Assembly (NCBI GenBank): GCA_024195585.1
Contig: SWBL01000051.1
Location: 62,001 to 126,000, forward strand
Direction of reading: 5' to 3'
Origin: Aureobasidium sp. EXF-3400
Taxonomy: Eukaryota > Ascomycota > Dothideomycetes > Dothideales > Saccotheciaceae
DNA: 64,000 nucleotides
Positions 33,280-44,800 of the stretch are shown in pieces. Made by a program: the position numbers and the translations under genes. Position 1 is the first letter of the stretch; each line of letters starts with the position of its first letter. Below the pieces are notes generated by a model. It had not been told where the DNA came from and did not search any database. It saw only the letters and a program-made list of their open reading frames with translations.

Positions 33280-35713
33280 GGATCGTCTGGTAGATCTGGG
33301 GCGTAGTGTTCAAGGTTTCATTTTGGTCGTTTGTATGCGAGCACAGCATCAGAACTGATCCAGGACACAGACATGTTGATGCATGTGCATGAGATTGTTT
33401 CTCAAGGTACTGCTGTCGAAGTGAATTTTTGAAGGATAATCAGGAAAGCAGCAACTATAGTGTCAACAATAGATGTGGTAGCATGTTGTTACCATGCCCA
33501 TGGCACTGGATACGTCTCCACAACCATTCCCCAGAGTCCTTATCTCTGTAGCTGTGAAGTTGAGAATTGGTGGAGGTCGATCGGAACGATGCAGTCCCTG
33601 CCAAGCCTAATTGGTGACGTTTGTGGTTAGCCTCCACCAAGATCACCACTCCACCTTCTATAATGGTATATGGCTCTGATAAGAGGCAGCAGCCAAGAAA
33701 TCTGTCGTCAAAAACAACCTGCTTTTCTATCTTTCTGCCGTGGACGAAAGGCTCGGCGCACATTTGACATCTCCGGCGCGTTGTTGAGACACACAACAGA
33801 GGTGTTTCTATGATAAAATTCCGTTGGCCCTATCACGGCCATTAACAAAGCAGAGATTGGTCATATCGGCGTGTCTCCAGGAAGTAGGATATCATGACGA
33901 TAGTATGACCAGACATCAAACTTGGTGAGAGTACAATAACTAAATTGGAGTAAGGACAACTCTTACCAGATACTTCTTCAGAGGTCCTATTCCTGGTGCC
34001 CTACAAGAAGTCGTCGTCGACTATGTTCATCCAGTTGCCAGAGCTTGGAAATCTATCGTGGGCATAGCCTGTGACTTAGATGCGACTCTTCGATATACAT
34101 CCCAACCTTTCTAAGAAATCAACAGAGCTCGGAGATCCATATTCACAAGATCATCTTCTGTTCGACGGTTGCAGCGTCTTTAAACCGTGATAGTCTCAAC
34201 AGGTCCACGCGGAGATGTCTGGTGAAGTCTAAGCTTTTGATGGCTTGAACAAGACATTAGAAGCTCTGTAAGCGGTTTCAATGTCTGAGCTGTGCTCAAA
34301 AGATAGGTTTTTTGTATCTGTGGAAGGACAATACCTGCTTAGAGAGTAGTGTTGCCCTTGGTTATTCTAAAGCTGCTTGGAGATATATATCCTCTTGCTG
34401 TCAGTGCTATATCTTAGTAACATACAAGCATGTGAATCGAGCCCTTACCGGTCTGCTATGAGTCTGGAGACATCTCACTGCCATGACGCTCATCTTCTTT
34501 AGTTGCATGATCGTTGTCTGATCCTTTGGGACAGCCTTTGAGACACAACTCGTACCAAGCAGTCCCAGATGGTGAGAAGAAAAGGTGAAGATTGAGAAGG
34601 AGGTCCTTGATGTTGACAAGAGCAGAGCCCTCTATTATTCCCTGGCAAGGGAGACAGCCATGACTCAATAACAGCGTTCAGAATGATAGCATTGTTTCTC
34701 TGTTTTGATAATGGTCGACGGTTGAGAATACCATGGTTACGACAGGGTCGCCCTGTCAAACAGTCTGTCATTGATGCATGGTGTGTATCAGCTCCAACTT
34801 CGTGGCATACGTCTTGAATGATATTGTGTGTCATGCGACTGTCTTCTTCGAGCAGTATGGTGAGGTATAAAACGTGCATAGGTGCTGCTTGACTACAAGT
34901 GCAATCTGGCCGGGCGATGGTTGATATCGATGATGTCTTGGTGAACACCACTTGCTCTGAAAAAGCATTGTGTACTTATGGAGCAACAATGCGACAAGCT
35001 CCAGCACTTGGAAAGGGTGTGGTCAAATAGGTAAGCACTACCGAATTCGATGGTTGTCGCTGTCGTCAGCCCTATCGAGTGAATCGGTTATGCTTACCGA
35101 CGGCAAGTTTGCCTTCCAGAAGGAAATCGACCACAACCCGGGACAACCGGTCGCCTCTCCGTTAGACACTGTCACGTTGAATCTGATCTTTTGACATGTT
35201 CCATTGGTAGCATGCGCGTTCTTTGCGCCAGAGATCTTGATGGACTGTATTGGATTGTTGAGTTGTCTGCAAGAGAACGTCGTGAGCCATGCAGAAGGAG
35301 AGAAATCGATTTCGTGGAGGATTTGCAATCTCCAAGCTTCGAAACACCTCCCCGAAACGCCTCTCACTTCATCCTCAACCAGCTTCATTCGCTGCCCATC
35401 ATGCATGATTTGCACCATCTTAGGCAGCATCTTTACAGTCAGCTTGCAGATCACTCTGCTGTCGATTCGTCACCTGGCAAATAGTGACTTTAACGGGTGG
35501 ATGCCGACGACATGAGCTGGCGCAATGCCTCCCATAAGGCTTGAGGTATGGCAAGCAACGGCTTGGCATCAGATTTGGTACGCGCGGCCATGCATTGTAC
35601 ACGCGCTCAATAATATCAGTTCGATGCCCTCGTCCATTATCTGTAGTTTTCTTCTTCACATCACTCCTGAAACTTGAGAGCCAACGCAAATCCTGAGGCG
35701 GACTTCTGTCAGG
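33280..35713. other. Gene-poor stretch with broken protein-like frames
   Basis: 2.4 kb without an intact gene. On the minus strand, one frame from about 34988 down to the TAG at 34456 reads for ~180 codons with only four internal stops, all TGA; its last part contains AWYELCLKGCPKGSDNDHA. Frames at 33455-33796 and 35038-35454 (-) also look weakly protein-like but have no start, signal peptide or splice model I can defend. Either decayed coding sequence or chance; the stop density is only about half the random expectation. Confidence 0.3.
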
Positions 35714-37893
35714 ATGCCACGCTCCCGATATCTTCTTCCCTTGCTCCTTCCCTGGTTGGCTGCAGCAGGCCCCTTACCAAGTAATACTAATCTAGTACCA
35801 ATTACCGATTCTACTACGCATGCGAACCATATCTTCAATGCGGTCCATAATTCAATGCGCCAATTTGGCTCGTCTTTGAATCACAATGGCATGTCCCTCT
35901 TCATTGCTACAGTCCCTGAAGGCACAGAACTCTATCATGGAACATCAACCAAGGATCGCGTCAATGGTACACAATGGCTTGCCTTTGAGCCTGAGCATGC
36001 CTTGATTTTCGCTCGAGGTCGTCGGGGACCGCCACCTGGTCATCCTCCCGGTGATGGACATGCACCGCCTCTTGAAGAGGAAGATGGTGAACCTAAGATG
36101 CCTTACCATCCCGGGGGATTCTCAAGTCATTCAGAGCTCATTAGCCAAAACGAGGAGAAGAAACACCATCAGGAAGTTGGCCGACCAAAACACCGTGAAG
36201 GCAAAGATGGTAAAGGTCGCCCAGGCAAGACTCACGGCGACAAAGGATGTCACGGCCCTTCTCGTAATGACTCTCGTCCTAACGGTCCGCATCATCGTCC
36301 ACCGCCACCACCGCCACCACCTCACCATGGTCCACCAGCAGGCGATCATGATGACCCACCTCGCCGCTGCCCTCCTGGCGAAGGCCACCTTCCTTGTCCC
36401 GGGCCTCCAGGCAAGGATCATCGCAGACCTCCTCGCAGAGGTCCTCCCTTTGAGCATCATGAACCCCACCTGTGTGGTTCGAACACCATGATGAGCATCA
36501 TGATGAGAATCAGGATGATCATGAGCACCATGGTCCACCGCCTTATGAGTTCTTCGATGAGATCGATGGTCCACACCACGAGCACACTGAACACAGGGAA
36601 TTCTCCTTGCCGCCAATTGGCTACTGGGTTCATCGTCTCGGGGACCTGCTGCGCAATCCTAAGCGGCGCCATGTCCCACCCCCCACCGACCTAGCATCTG
36701 AACCAGTCCAATCCGAAGTGATCGAGACACGAGCAGAACAAGAGCCACTGGCTCCAGGCAAGCCCGAAGATTATGACTCAGGATACTTGCACACCTACCG
36801 CACGAGACACAGCCTTCGCCTGCTTTACGTCGACGGACAGTCCGCCGCAAAGTCAAAGAAGGGAACTCTTGATACCCAGGATGTGCTGCTCTTGGAGGAT
36901 AGCATAGACCACGACTCGGGTATGTTTGGTGAGAGAGAGCGCGCAGCTCAGTTGTGCAAGCTGGCCCACGAGAAATGGAATGATCGCGTCGATGGTATCC
37001 TCCGTATGGAAGGTGGATTTGAGATCATCTTGTGCGACTTTGCCGCTCATCTCGACGTTGTTAGCATTGCTAAGACGAACCCTCAGGCCGGTGGTGGCTT
37101 TGGCGGTGGTAGTGATAATGGCGATGGCTTCAATTACTACCGCGCTGTTGCCGCTCGTTATCATGGTATTGGCGGAGGTCGTGCGGTGCTCGACTATGAG
37201 GAGTTCGTCTCTGCCTTTGCGTATCCAGAGGCCATATCCTTTGACGATACTGGTCGTCCTCGTCTCAATAACAGATCCGCTGCGATTGATGACATGCGCC
37301 GAGCCGTGGACAAGATGATTCTACAAAAAAGCGATAGCATCGAGACTGTAGATTGGCAAGCCATCGCCGACATGGTTGTTGCACGTTACGCTGACCGCAT
37401 CGAGTACCTAGCCTCAGGCTCTCTAAAGTCTCTCGCGGCATTACAATCAGAGATTGAGCGTGCACTGCGCCCGTTCATCGATTACAATGCCCGCAACAGC
37501 AGTTCAGAGATCGCCCGATGCGCCTCGCAGTTTATGCCTAATTCGACGAATGTGGCAGCTCAGGCGATTCGACAAGTAACAAATAACTTGTGCTCCAGCT
37601 TGGTGACCGCATCTGAGCAAACAGATTATACCATCGCTCTGGAGCAGATCAAACAATTGAAAGAGTACCTGGCATGGACAACATGGAAGCAATGCCGTGG
37701 CTGTGCGGCCGACGAAATTTGTTTCTTACCCATCTGGCCTGTTGGCACAGCAGAGGACTTTGAACAGCCAAAATGCAGGTCTGATGTGAGTCTTGGACCT
37801 GGTCAAGGTGGAGGCGATCGTTATTGGAACGATTTTGGAGGACCTGGACGTAAAGGTCCTGGGCCGCAGAAGCGTAGAAAGAAGAACGTCTGA
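35714..37893 (+). CDS. Secreted fungal protein with His/Pro-rich insert, frameshifted
   Basis: A signal peptide is evident (MPRSRYLLPLLLPWLAAAGP). A conserved module follows: VPEGTELYHGTSTKDRVNGT, WLAFEPEHALIFARG. A His/Pro/Gly/Asp-rich low-complexity insert covers about residues 105-290 (PPPPPPPPHHGPPAGDHDD and collagen-like GPPGKDH). The conserved part resumes as GYLHTYRTRHSLRLLYVDGQ, SAAKSKKGTLDTQDVLLLED, VDGILRMEGGFEIILCDF and CRGCAADEICFLP, ending RKKNV. The reading frame changes at the C run 36464-36467: up to there the frame of 35714 is used, after it the frame that ends at 37893. No GT-AG intron with compatible phase fits, so a one-base loss (or assembly error) is the simplest reading. 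The family is widespread in Pezizomycotina and uncharacterised; extracellular location is inferred. Confidence 0.75.
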
Positions 37894-40800
37894 GGAGATT
37901 TACTTTGGTGTTGATATGTTGTTGTTTCTCTTGCATGTGTTTGCTGTCTTCGATTCTGAATACCCCTCTTAGTTTATTATATCTGATTTCTTTTGTTCTT
38001 GACACGCTGCAGTCAGTCTGATTTTCCGATCGTCACTATGTTAGAATTTCTTGCCACAACCTTGCGTGTCCAGGCAACTTGGTCGAGCGATTCAAGGGGC
38101 GTATGACTTGATCACAACGATGGACCTTTGTCAGCGTGGGCAATACAAGCCGACGGGTGGCCTCTGCAGTCAGTTGCCGGCCACCGCCACAGTCTTTGAT
38201 GGCATCGTTCTGCTAGAAGTCTAGAATGCCAAATCGGCAATGGCATTGTCGGCGCATGTTTCCTCGTGCTCGGCGTACAGTGGCTGATGGGCGGCTGTCA
38301 GGTCCAAGGCCAGACCCCATGGGCGGTGCCTCGCCTCGAGGGCTTTTCATGACACGAAGCCTTCCTCGTTCCACATCCGCCCACATTTGCCGCGCTTCCT
38401 CCCGAGCACACCACATTTTGGCCCACGATCCGTGAATAATTCTTCCGCGACCTTTCACATGTTATGCCAAGACGTTGTGCTGCCGCTCGTTCACGAGAAC
38501 TTTTCGGAAAGCAGAAAGAGTTCGGGAATTGGGCTGGGTGGTTCTCGGCATGTGATGTTCGTGGGGCAGGTGGGAGTGTCGGACCGAGGTGGTGTCGGGA
38601 CAAAGTATCGTGATGTGGAGAGGTGGAAGGGAAGAGAGGACTGTAAATCACGGATGGAAGATGTGTCAGGGTGGAGAAGAGATTGTGGTGGGATCAAGGA
38701 CGTGGTGGACGTTTTCTGGAACGACTTCTCGACTTGAGAGAAGACGAAGCAGAGTTTGCTTGGTAGGCATTGGAATGTGGAGGAGCAGCTTGCTTCTCGT
38801 ACACCTGTCTAGTCATAGAATCAGTTTGACGACAAGATTAGTCGGTAGAGCTGTCAAGAAGAGATCCTGACACAGCCTCACATCAGTCGTGTTAACAGCA
38901 CTTGAGAAGCTCGCAGTCAACATCGCAGCCATTCTCGCAATGATTATCGCAGAGTCGTGTGCTTCGAGTGGAATCGTGATATCTCGGTCCGAGGACGGTC
39001 CTCTTCACTGCACCACTTCAGTTATTTGTTTACCATTTTTTGGCCAGAATTTTTTTTCTCTCGCTCGGCGAGAACACCCCACTTCTGTCATACTCAATCT
39101 CAGAACCTGGGGACAAAAGCATGGTGAATGAGAATACAGAGCCGCCTGCCTTGGCCTGCGTAATAACATACAAATGACGACAATGCATCCTCCTCGATGC
39201 CGATGCGACATGTACTCCAGTACCTGCGAACTCTCTTTTCCTGCATCGAAGGTGCATCGAAGGATTTATCGTTGTGATGACGGTGTTCATTGTTACTCTG
39301 TAAAGGGGTTGGGGACATTTGATCGTTGAGATATGAATATGGAAAAAAGAGTTTTCTCATGCTCGATACAAGTATATTTGACCGAGCATGCCGAGAGAAA
39401 CTCTTTGTCAACCGCTTACATTGCCAAGTTGCGGTGGAATGAACTTTCCGACCCTTCTTCCTTGAGCTGATACAGATGTTCTCATGGTGATGGACATCCT
39501 GATGTCTGTTGTGTTTTGGTCTCGCATGTCTCTCGGAGAAGATAGTTAGCGAATGCAAAGCTCTCTTGAAATTTGCACCTTTGGACGAGAAAGAAACGGG
39601 ATGTGGGTCTTCCCCAGGGCGCCATACACCCCACACTCGAGATCTTGCCCTTGTCCGTTAGCCAAGTGGAGACCTAGCGCGTCTGTATTTTGCATCCTTT
39701 TGCTCGCTTGCTGAGGAGTTTGATATACGGGCCGACCAACGTATGCTCATCGCCAGTAAGCACATCAATATCTGAATAAACAGCTCTATGCAGAGTCTCA
39801 AAGCTCGTCACTGGAGCAGCGGGTAGTCAGAAGCGTAGGTTCTGACCTCGCTACTGGCGCTGTAGTCGTTTTGATAAGATCTTCCCCGCCATAATGCGGA
39901 TATGTTGTATCTTGGACGATCGACTGACCACCCACTCTAAAGCCTCGACTAGCGACTGAGTGAGAGTGTTGGACGTGTGATAGAACATTCTCTTGATGCG
40001 GGTTTGGGACTAGGCACAGTCCAAGCGGGTCGAAGACTTGCATCGATATCGCCCATGTGACCTCTGTTGGAGAGATTGACACGGTCAAAAGGCCCAGTAC
40101 GACTGTTCGCGGGTCTGTTGTTGGACAGACTACGACAGAGTTCTCTCAAGCTGGAATCTAGGCCACGGTGCATGAGTCGTCTTTCATAACACGGGTATGC
40201 TCCTGAACGTCGACAGAGAGGGGCCTGACACACCTGAGCGATGAGCAAGACGATCTTGTTTGTCTAGAGTCAACACGGAGCATGATCAGCTTAGATGCAT
40301 GATGGCCTTTGTCACAGATTGTTATGTTTGAAGTCTGTGGTTCCTTGAAGAAGCGCCGACTACTCGGTCTTCTCTGCGGCGGGAGTTGGCTGGCTACGTG
40401 TTGCCGAGCAATTACCCCGAGACGGAAAGAGCACCAAGCGCGCACCTACCCCGGCCTTTCTCGGTCTGTCGCAATTTTCCTCTCGGCAGAAGGCCGAATT
40501 TGTAGATAGCGCGCAGAAAATCACCTCATGGCAGGGCCAAGTGTCGGCCCGGCAGTGAGAGTGCGGGTTGGTGCGGGTTCGTGTCGTTGCTGTATGTGGG
40601 GGATGAGGCAATCCACTGTGGTTTGCAGGGCCGAGCAAGATCTGACGAGTTTAGTATTTCTTCTCTGCGCTTCCCTCCGTTCCTTTCTTCCTGCTTTCAG
40701 TTGTTTCCGTCGCCCGCCAAAATAAATACACACATTCACCCCCAAACAACTTCACACATCAGCCTTTTTTGCTTTTTATTGCTGTCAAGCCCCAGATCCC

Positions 40801-41174
40801 CCACGCACTCGCCGATCTAACGAGATTCGTGTGCGACTATCACGCGGATTTTGCCCGTCCTTCCACCCGACCTTTGCCAATCACTTGGTCTTTAGCCGAC
40901 TCCTGTGGCAGCCCTTACGAGCGTTGGATCTTTCCCTCGGCTCATTTTCCTCCCTCACACGACTCATTTTCCCAGGTCGGCCAAGAGCAGAGCAGCCCTG
41001 ACAGCCGATCCTTACATCCACTTGACTCGCCTTTCGATCCCACATCCCTTTCAGTCGTCATAGCCGACTCTTTTGAGCGCTTAAAGTCCAGCCCTCTCCC
41101 TGACCACTCTCTTCTCCGCATTCCTCCACAAACCTTCTCCAGTTTTGTCAGACGACTACATTTTACAAAACACA
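37894..41174. other. Long intergenic stretch, no supported gene
   Basis: 3.3 kb without a convincing gene. Frames at 38213-38738 (both strands), 39100-39636 (-) and 40158-40638 (-) lack domains, starts and splice structure. From ~40640 to 41174 the sequence is pyrimidine rich on the plus strand and contains ctttcag at 40694-40700, so a long 5' leader (perhaps with a leader intron) of the next gene is likely. Confidence 0.45.
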
Positions 41175-41591
41175 ATGGACTCCCAATCAAACCAACACTT
41201 CTACGGCCAACAAAGACCTGCCTATCACCAAGCTTCCTACAACCAATCCACCTTCACAAGCTCGGCTAGCCTTTCATCATTGGCTTCCATCAACACCAGC
41301 CCTGACCAGACCAACATGAGCTCTCGTCAATCACCTACCTTGGTCTCTGCTGCGCCTGTGACATCGCCTTCAAGCCAGTCTCAGTTTTCGTTGCCGCCTG
41401 CAGAGAACAATTACTACCAGCAAATGCCTCAGTATCCCCAGCAACACCGTGGTAGTTTCTGCGAAGAGCAGAGACCCAGAGGTCTCAACGACGCCTCACC
41501 CTTCCTGCAAGACTTCAGCCTTCTTGCTGAGGCTGCCAAGCGTGCGCAGATGGCTGTCATGATGAGAGACTTTGACGACCTTGAGATGTAA
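41175..41591 (+). CDS. Small Gln/Ser-rich fungal protein with conserved helical C-terminus
   Basis: Single-exon frame of 138 residues from ATG in a cacaATGG context. Residues 1-100 are low complexity, rich in Ser, Gln, Tyr and Asn (MDSQSNQHFYGQQRPAYHQA; SASLSSLASINTSPDQTNMS). The last ~30 residues, ASPFLQDFSLLAEAAKRAQM then AVMMRDFDDLEM, form an amphipathic helix followed by an acidic end and look like the only conserved element. I do not recognise a named family. No signal peptide or membrane segment is present. Long pyrimidine-rich leader sequence upstream supports a real, possibly regulated transcript. Function unknown; disordered adaptors and transcription cofactors often look like this. 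Confidence 0.7.
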   Translation: MDSQSNQHFYGQQRPAYHQASYNQSTFTSSASLSSLASINTSPDQTNMSSRQSPTLVSAAPVTSPSSQSQFSLPPAENNYYQQMPQYPQQHRGSFCEEQRPRGLNDASPFLQDFSLLAEAAKRAQMAVMMRDFDDLEM

Positions 41592-42712
41592 TGCGACCAT
41601 TCTTGGTCAAACCACTTCAAAGCGTGCATCATCAGTGCGTTACGGTTTACGATTGGATGATAAATGGGATGGCAGGCGTTTTATGATGGCTATATTTTCA
41701 GTATGGCGTTGGTCGGCTCACGAATGATGATGGAGGCCTGGGAATGGGATTTTTACTAGAGATTCCCCATGTTTCTTGTTGTACAAATATCAGTTTAGCT
41801 CCTACAAGGACGAGACCTCGCAAGAGGCAGAATACAAGATATTCATGAACATCTGATGTCTCCATTGCCTTTCGTGACGACTTTGCTTGCTATACCCGAG
41901 GTTCGACATGTCGCAATGATTTGAGTTGCCGAGCTAGCCATCTACACCGTATCCTTAGCAGGAGCGTCGTCATTGCATCTTCAGCGCTGGAGGCGGCGAG
42001 TATGACGAAGTTGAAGCAATGCTTGACAGAAGTTAAACGAAAATGTGGCAGGATCGGCATGGCAACATTAAAGATTGAAAGTGGGAAGGAAGAGGGCACA
42101 TGCGCAGTCGTGTTTGCGCGTTGTTCACCGTTGTTTCATGACGGGCAGCCTGCAGAAGAGTTGGCCATTGTGATTCAATCTGTCTGGCTCAAGAATACGA
42201 AGGAATATGTCATGCTTGGATGGATAAGAAGCAAAGAAAGCGCTGGCAGACAAGATGATGAACATAGAGAGAGACTTTTAAATGATTGTTTTGGTGTTGG
42301 AATACGGGAAATTTGAACGAGGGCGGCAGGTCGATCTCCTGGGCTGTGTACCTGGGAAACCTGACGTTGGCCAATGGCAACGACCAGTCGTCGCTGCACC
42401 CGTCGCTCCAGCCAGTCCAAGCGCTCAATCACGAACCGAACCTTGACTGCCTGCAGTCTTCAACCCATTTTTGCACCTCTACACATTCGTCGTCGTCGCG
42501 CCTTCCTCGAGGACTGCAACATCCCGTCGCGTGCTTTCTTTTGTGAACCGACCGTCGTCGCTCCTGCCTAATACCCACCCGCATTGCGCCCTTACGTGTC
42601 GTCGAGTCGAAGCGCCATCTCACTCTTTCGTCGTCGAGGCCTTCTCTACTACAGGAACATTACACCAGCATCTTAATAATTACTCGCGCATCAATTGCGC
42701 TCGCGCCCAAAC
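41592..42712. other. Intergenic; leader of the syntaxin gene
   Basis: 1.1 kb. A plus-strand frame at 41921-42316 has some Lys/Glu-rich character but no domain. The stretch 42440-42712 is C/T rich and is probably the promoter and 5' leader of the next gene. Confidence 0.45.
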
Positions 42713-43880
42713 ATGGCTTACAACAACAGCAATCAATATGCGGGATATGGCGGAAACCCCTACGGTGATGGAGACAACCCATACGGCAATGAGGGATACG
42801 GCCAGGCGAACCCTTACGGAGATGTGTGTCCTGCCAAACTTGTCGCAAAAGCCCATATACTGACTACCTTCAGCAGCAGCCTCTCCAACCTCCAGCACCC
42901 ACCCGCCACGGCGAGTCCAACTACTCGGCCATGACCCAGGACTCGCAGTATAGCACACCGCAAGCTGCCGGCGTGCCTGGCCAAGTCAGCGGTGTAGCAG
43001 CCACCGGATCGCAAGCCCCAATGCACCAAGCAGCCTCTCCTGTTCTCAGCAATCAGGACTTCTTGTCGCGTGTCGAAGCCGCCAAAGCCGACATCCGTCA
43101 GTTGACCCAATACATTTCCGAGATTGCCGCAGCCCACCAGCGTACACTCAACAGTCCCGATGCTTCTTCCAACCAAGCTCTCGAGTCGATTGTCACTCAG
43201 ACACAGGTTCTCAACACTTCCATCAAGGATCAGATCAAGTTCCTCGAGACGGATGCTGCCAGAAGCGGACGCAACAACAACATCAAGAACAGCCAGGTCG
43301 GCCAGCTCAAGACCAGCTTCAAGAAGCAGCTCGAGGAGTACCGCAACGAAGAGGCTAGTTATGAACGCCGCTACCGTGAACAAATCGCCCGTCAATATCG
43401 CATTGTCAACCCTGAGGCTACCGATGCTGAAGTCCAGGAGGCATCCAACGCTGATTGGGGAAACGAGGGCGTTTTCCAGACTGCTGTATGTTTAGTTCTC
43501 GCACATATTGTAACCACACACACTAATTCCGTCTTCAGCTCAAGACCAACCGCTCAGCCACCGCTAGCACCGTCCTAGGTGCAGTGCGTGCTCGTCACAA
43601 TGACATTCAACAGATCGAGCGTACTCTGATCGAGTTGAACAAGCTCTTCGAGGATTTAGCCGAGGCTGTTGTCATTCAGGAACCTATGATCCAGCAAGCT
43701 GAGCAGCACACCGAGAATGTTAAGAAGGATACCGAGGCTGGTAACGTGCAACTCGACAAGGGTATCACACATGCTCGTCGCGCTCGTCGTCTGAAATGGT
43801 GGTGCCTGCTCATTGTTGTCATTATCCTCATCATCGTCGGTTTGGCTGTCGGTCTCACTCTTGGTCTGAAAAACAAATAA
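42713..43880 (+). CDS. SSO1: Plasma-membrane syntaxin (Qa-SNARE), Sso1/Sso2 orthologue
   Basis: Three exons, 42713-42823, 42874-43485 and 43539-43880, give 354 residues. It is the target-membrane SNARE for exocytic vesicles, pairing with Sec9 and Snc1. The N-terminal ~40 residues are Gly/Tyr/Asn rich (GNPYGDGDNPYGNEGYGQAN). The Habc bundle starts near SNQDFLSRVEAAKADIRQLT and the linker includes QIARQYRIVNPEATDAEV. The SNARE motif is ARHNDIQQIERTLIELNKLF, continuing EDLAEAVVIQ, with the zero-layer Gln in VVIQ. The last ~25 residues are a membrane anchor (WWCLLIVVIILIIVGLAVGL) after a basic ARRARRLK stop-transfer patch. Introns are 50-53 nt, with donors GTGTGT and GTATGT. Nothing is missing. 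Confidence 0.95.
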
Positions 43881-44800
43881 GGATAGAACACTCTTGTCTG
43901 GGTTTCTATGAGTCTGCTTGGATAGCACTGGTTCTCTTCGTCTCGCTACATACCCTCTCGGATCTTCTCAACACGTCAGCTACTTGATGAACACAACCTG
44001 ACAGAAAAGTGCGTGATTGCGCATCATCTTTACACAGGTGGCCAGTAGCTTGACATCAAGCAAAAGGTCCGTATTTCGTCTCCAAGGTGGACAAAACAAA
44101 AATGGGGAAGCAGCCCAACTCGAGGTCTTCTCGACTTTCCTACTTCTGATTCTTCAACGGCTCGGCATACATGACGTTCTCTGTCCTTCGTACCATACTT
44201 AATAACGAAGTGCTACGGACGATATCTCTGTCGACTGAACATTTGTTTGTGCCTTTTTTTTTTCTTTCTCCTTTTTATGTAAATGTGTATTACTCCCCCC
44301 AATCAGCGAGAACAATCAACTAATTCCATTACTACACTACAATCCGTTTCCTTTGTTTCCTGATTCGTTGCTTGTCTTCGTGAATGATGTATAGTGCTTG
44401 ATTTTGTTGAACGATCAATTCACTTGCAGTCTCGTCTGTAATGCTTTGACTCGATCGCTCTCGACATTTCTGTATCGTTGTTGTCTCTCTTTGGTCATTG
44501 ATGTTGATTTCACAGATCGATTGCATGACTCTCCAGTTACCTCATCTACGTATACCCATATCACAATACTTCACAAAGTTCTGTGCAACATGGTAATTGA
44601 ATGAGGGAAAAATCTCCTGTTTGTATCGTAGCGTACTATCTCAAGCTATAGCGACGGGCATCTTGATATTTGGAGGGTTTGGGAGAGGTCAAAGGCAGGG
44701 GTAGGGGAAAGGGACTGTGGTCATACTCTGCGAAAGCAGAAGGAGTTGGGTCAGTGAAGGAAGGACAAGTAGGTGGAAGAAACGACGGAGGGGCGGGCAC
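43881..44800. other. Intergenic between convergent genes
   Basis: 920 bases holding the 3'UTR of the syntaxin gene and the 3' flank of the opposing secreted-protein gene. A T-rich tract (ttttttttttt) sits at 44253-44263. No supported gene. Confidence 0.5.

Noticed and set aside
36468..36512. GT-AG intron (GTGTGG...AATCAG) to explain the frame change in the secreted protein
   Set aside because: The donor phase does not match the acceptor phase needed for the downstream conserved frame.
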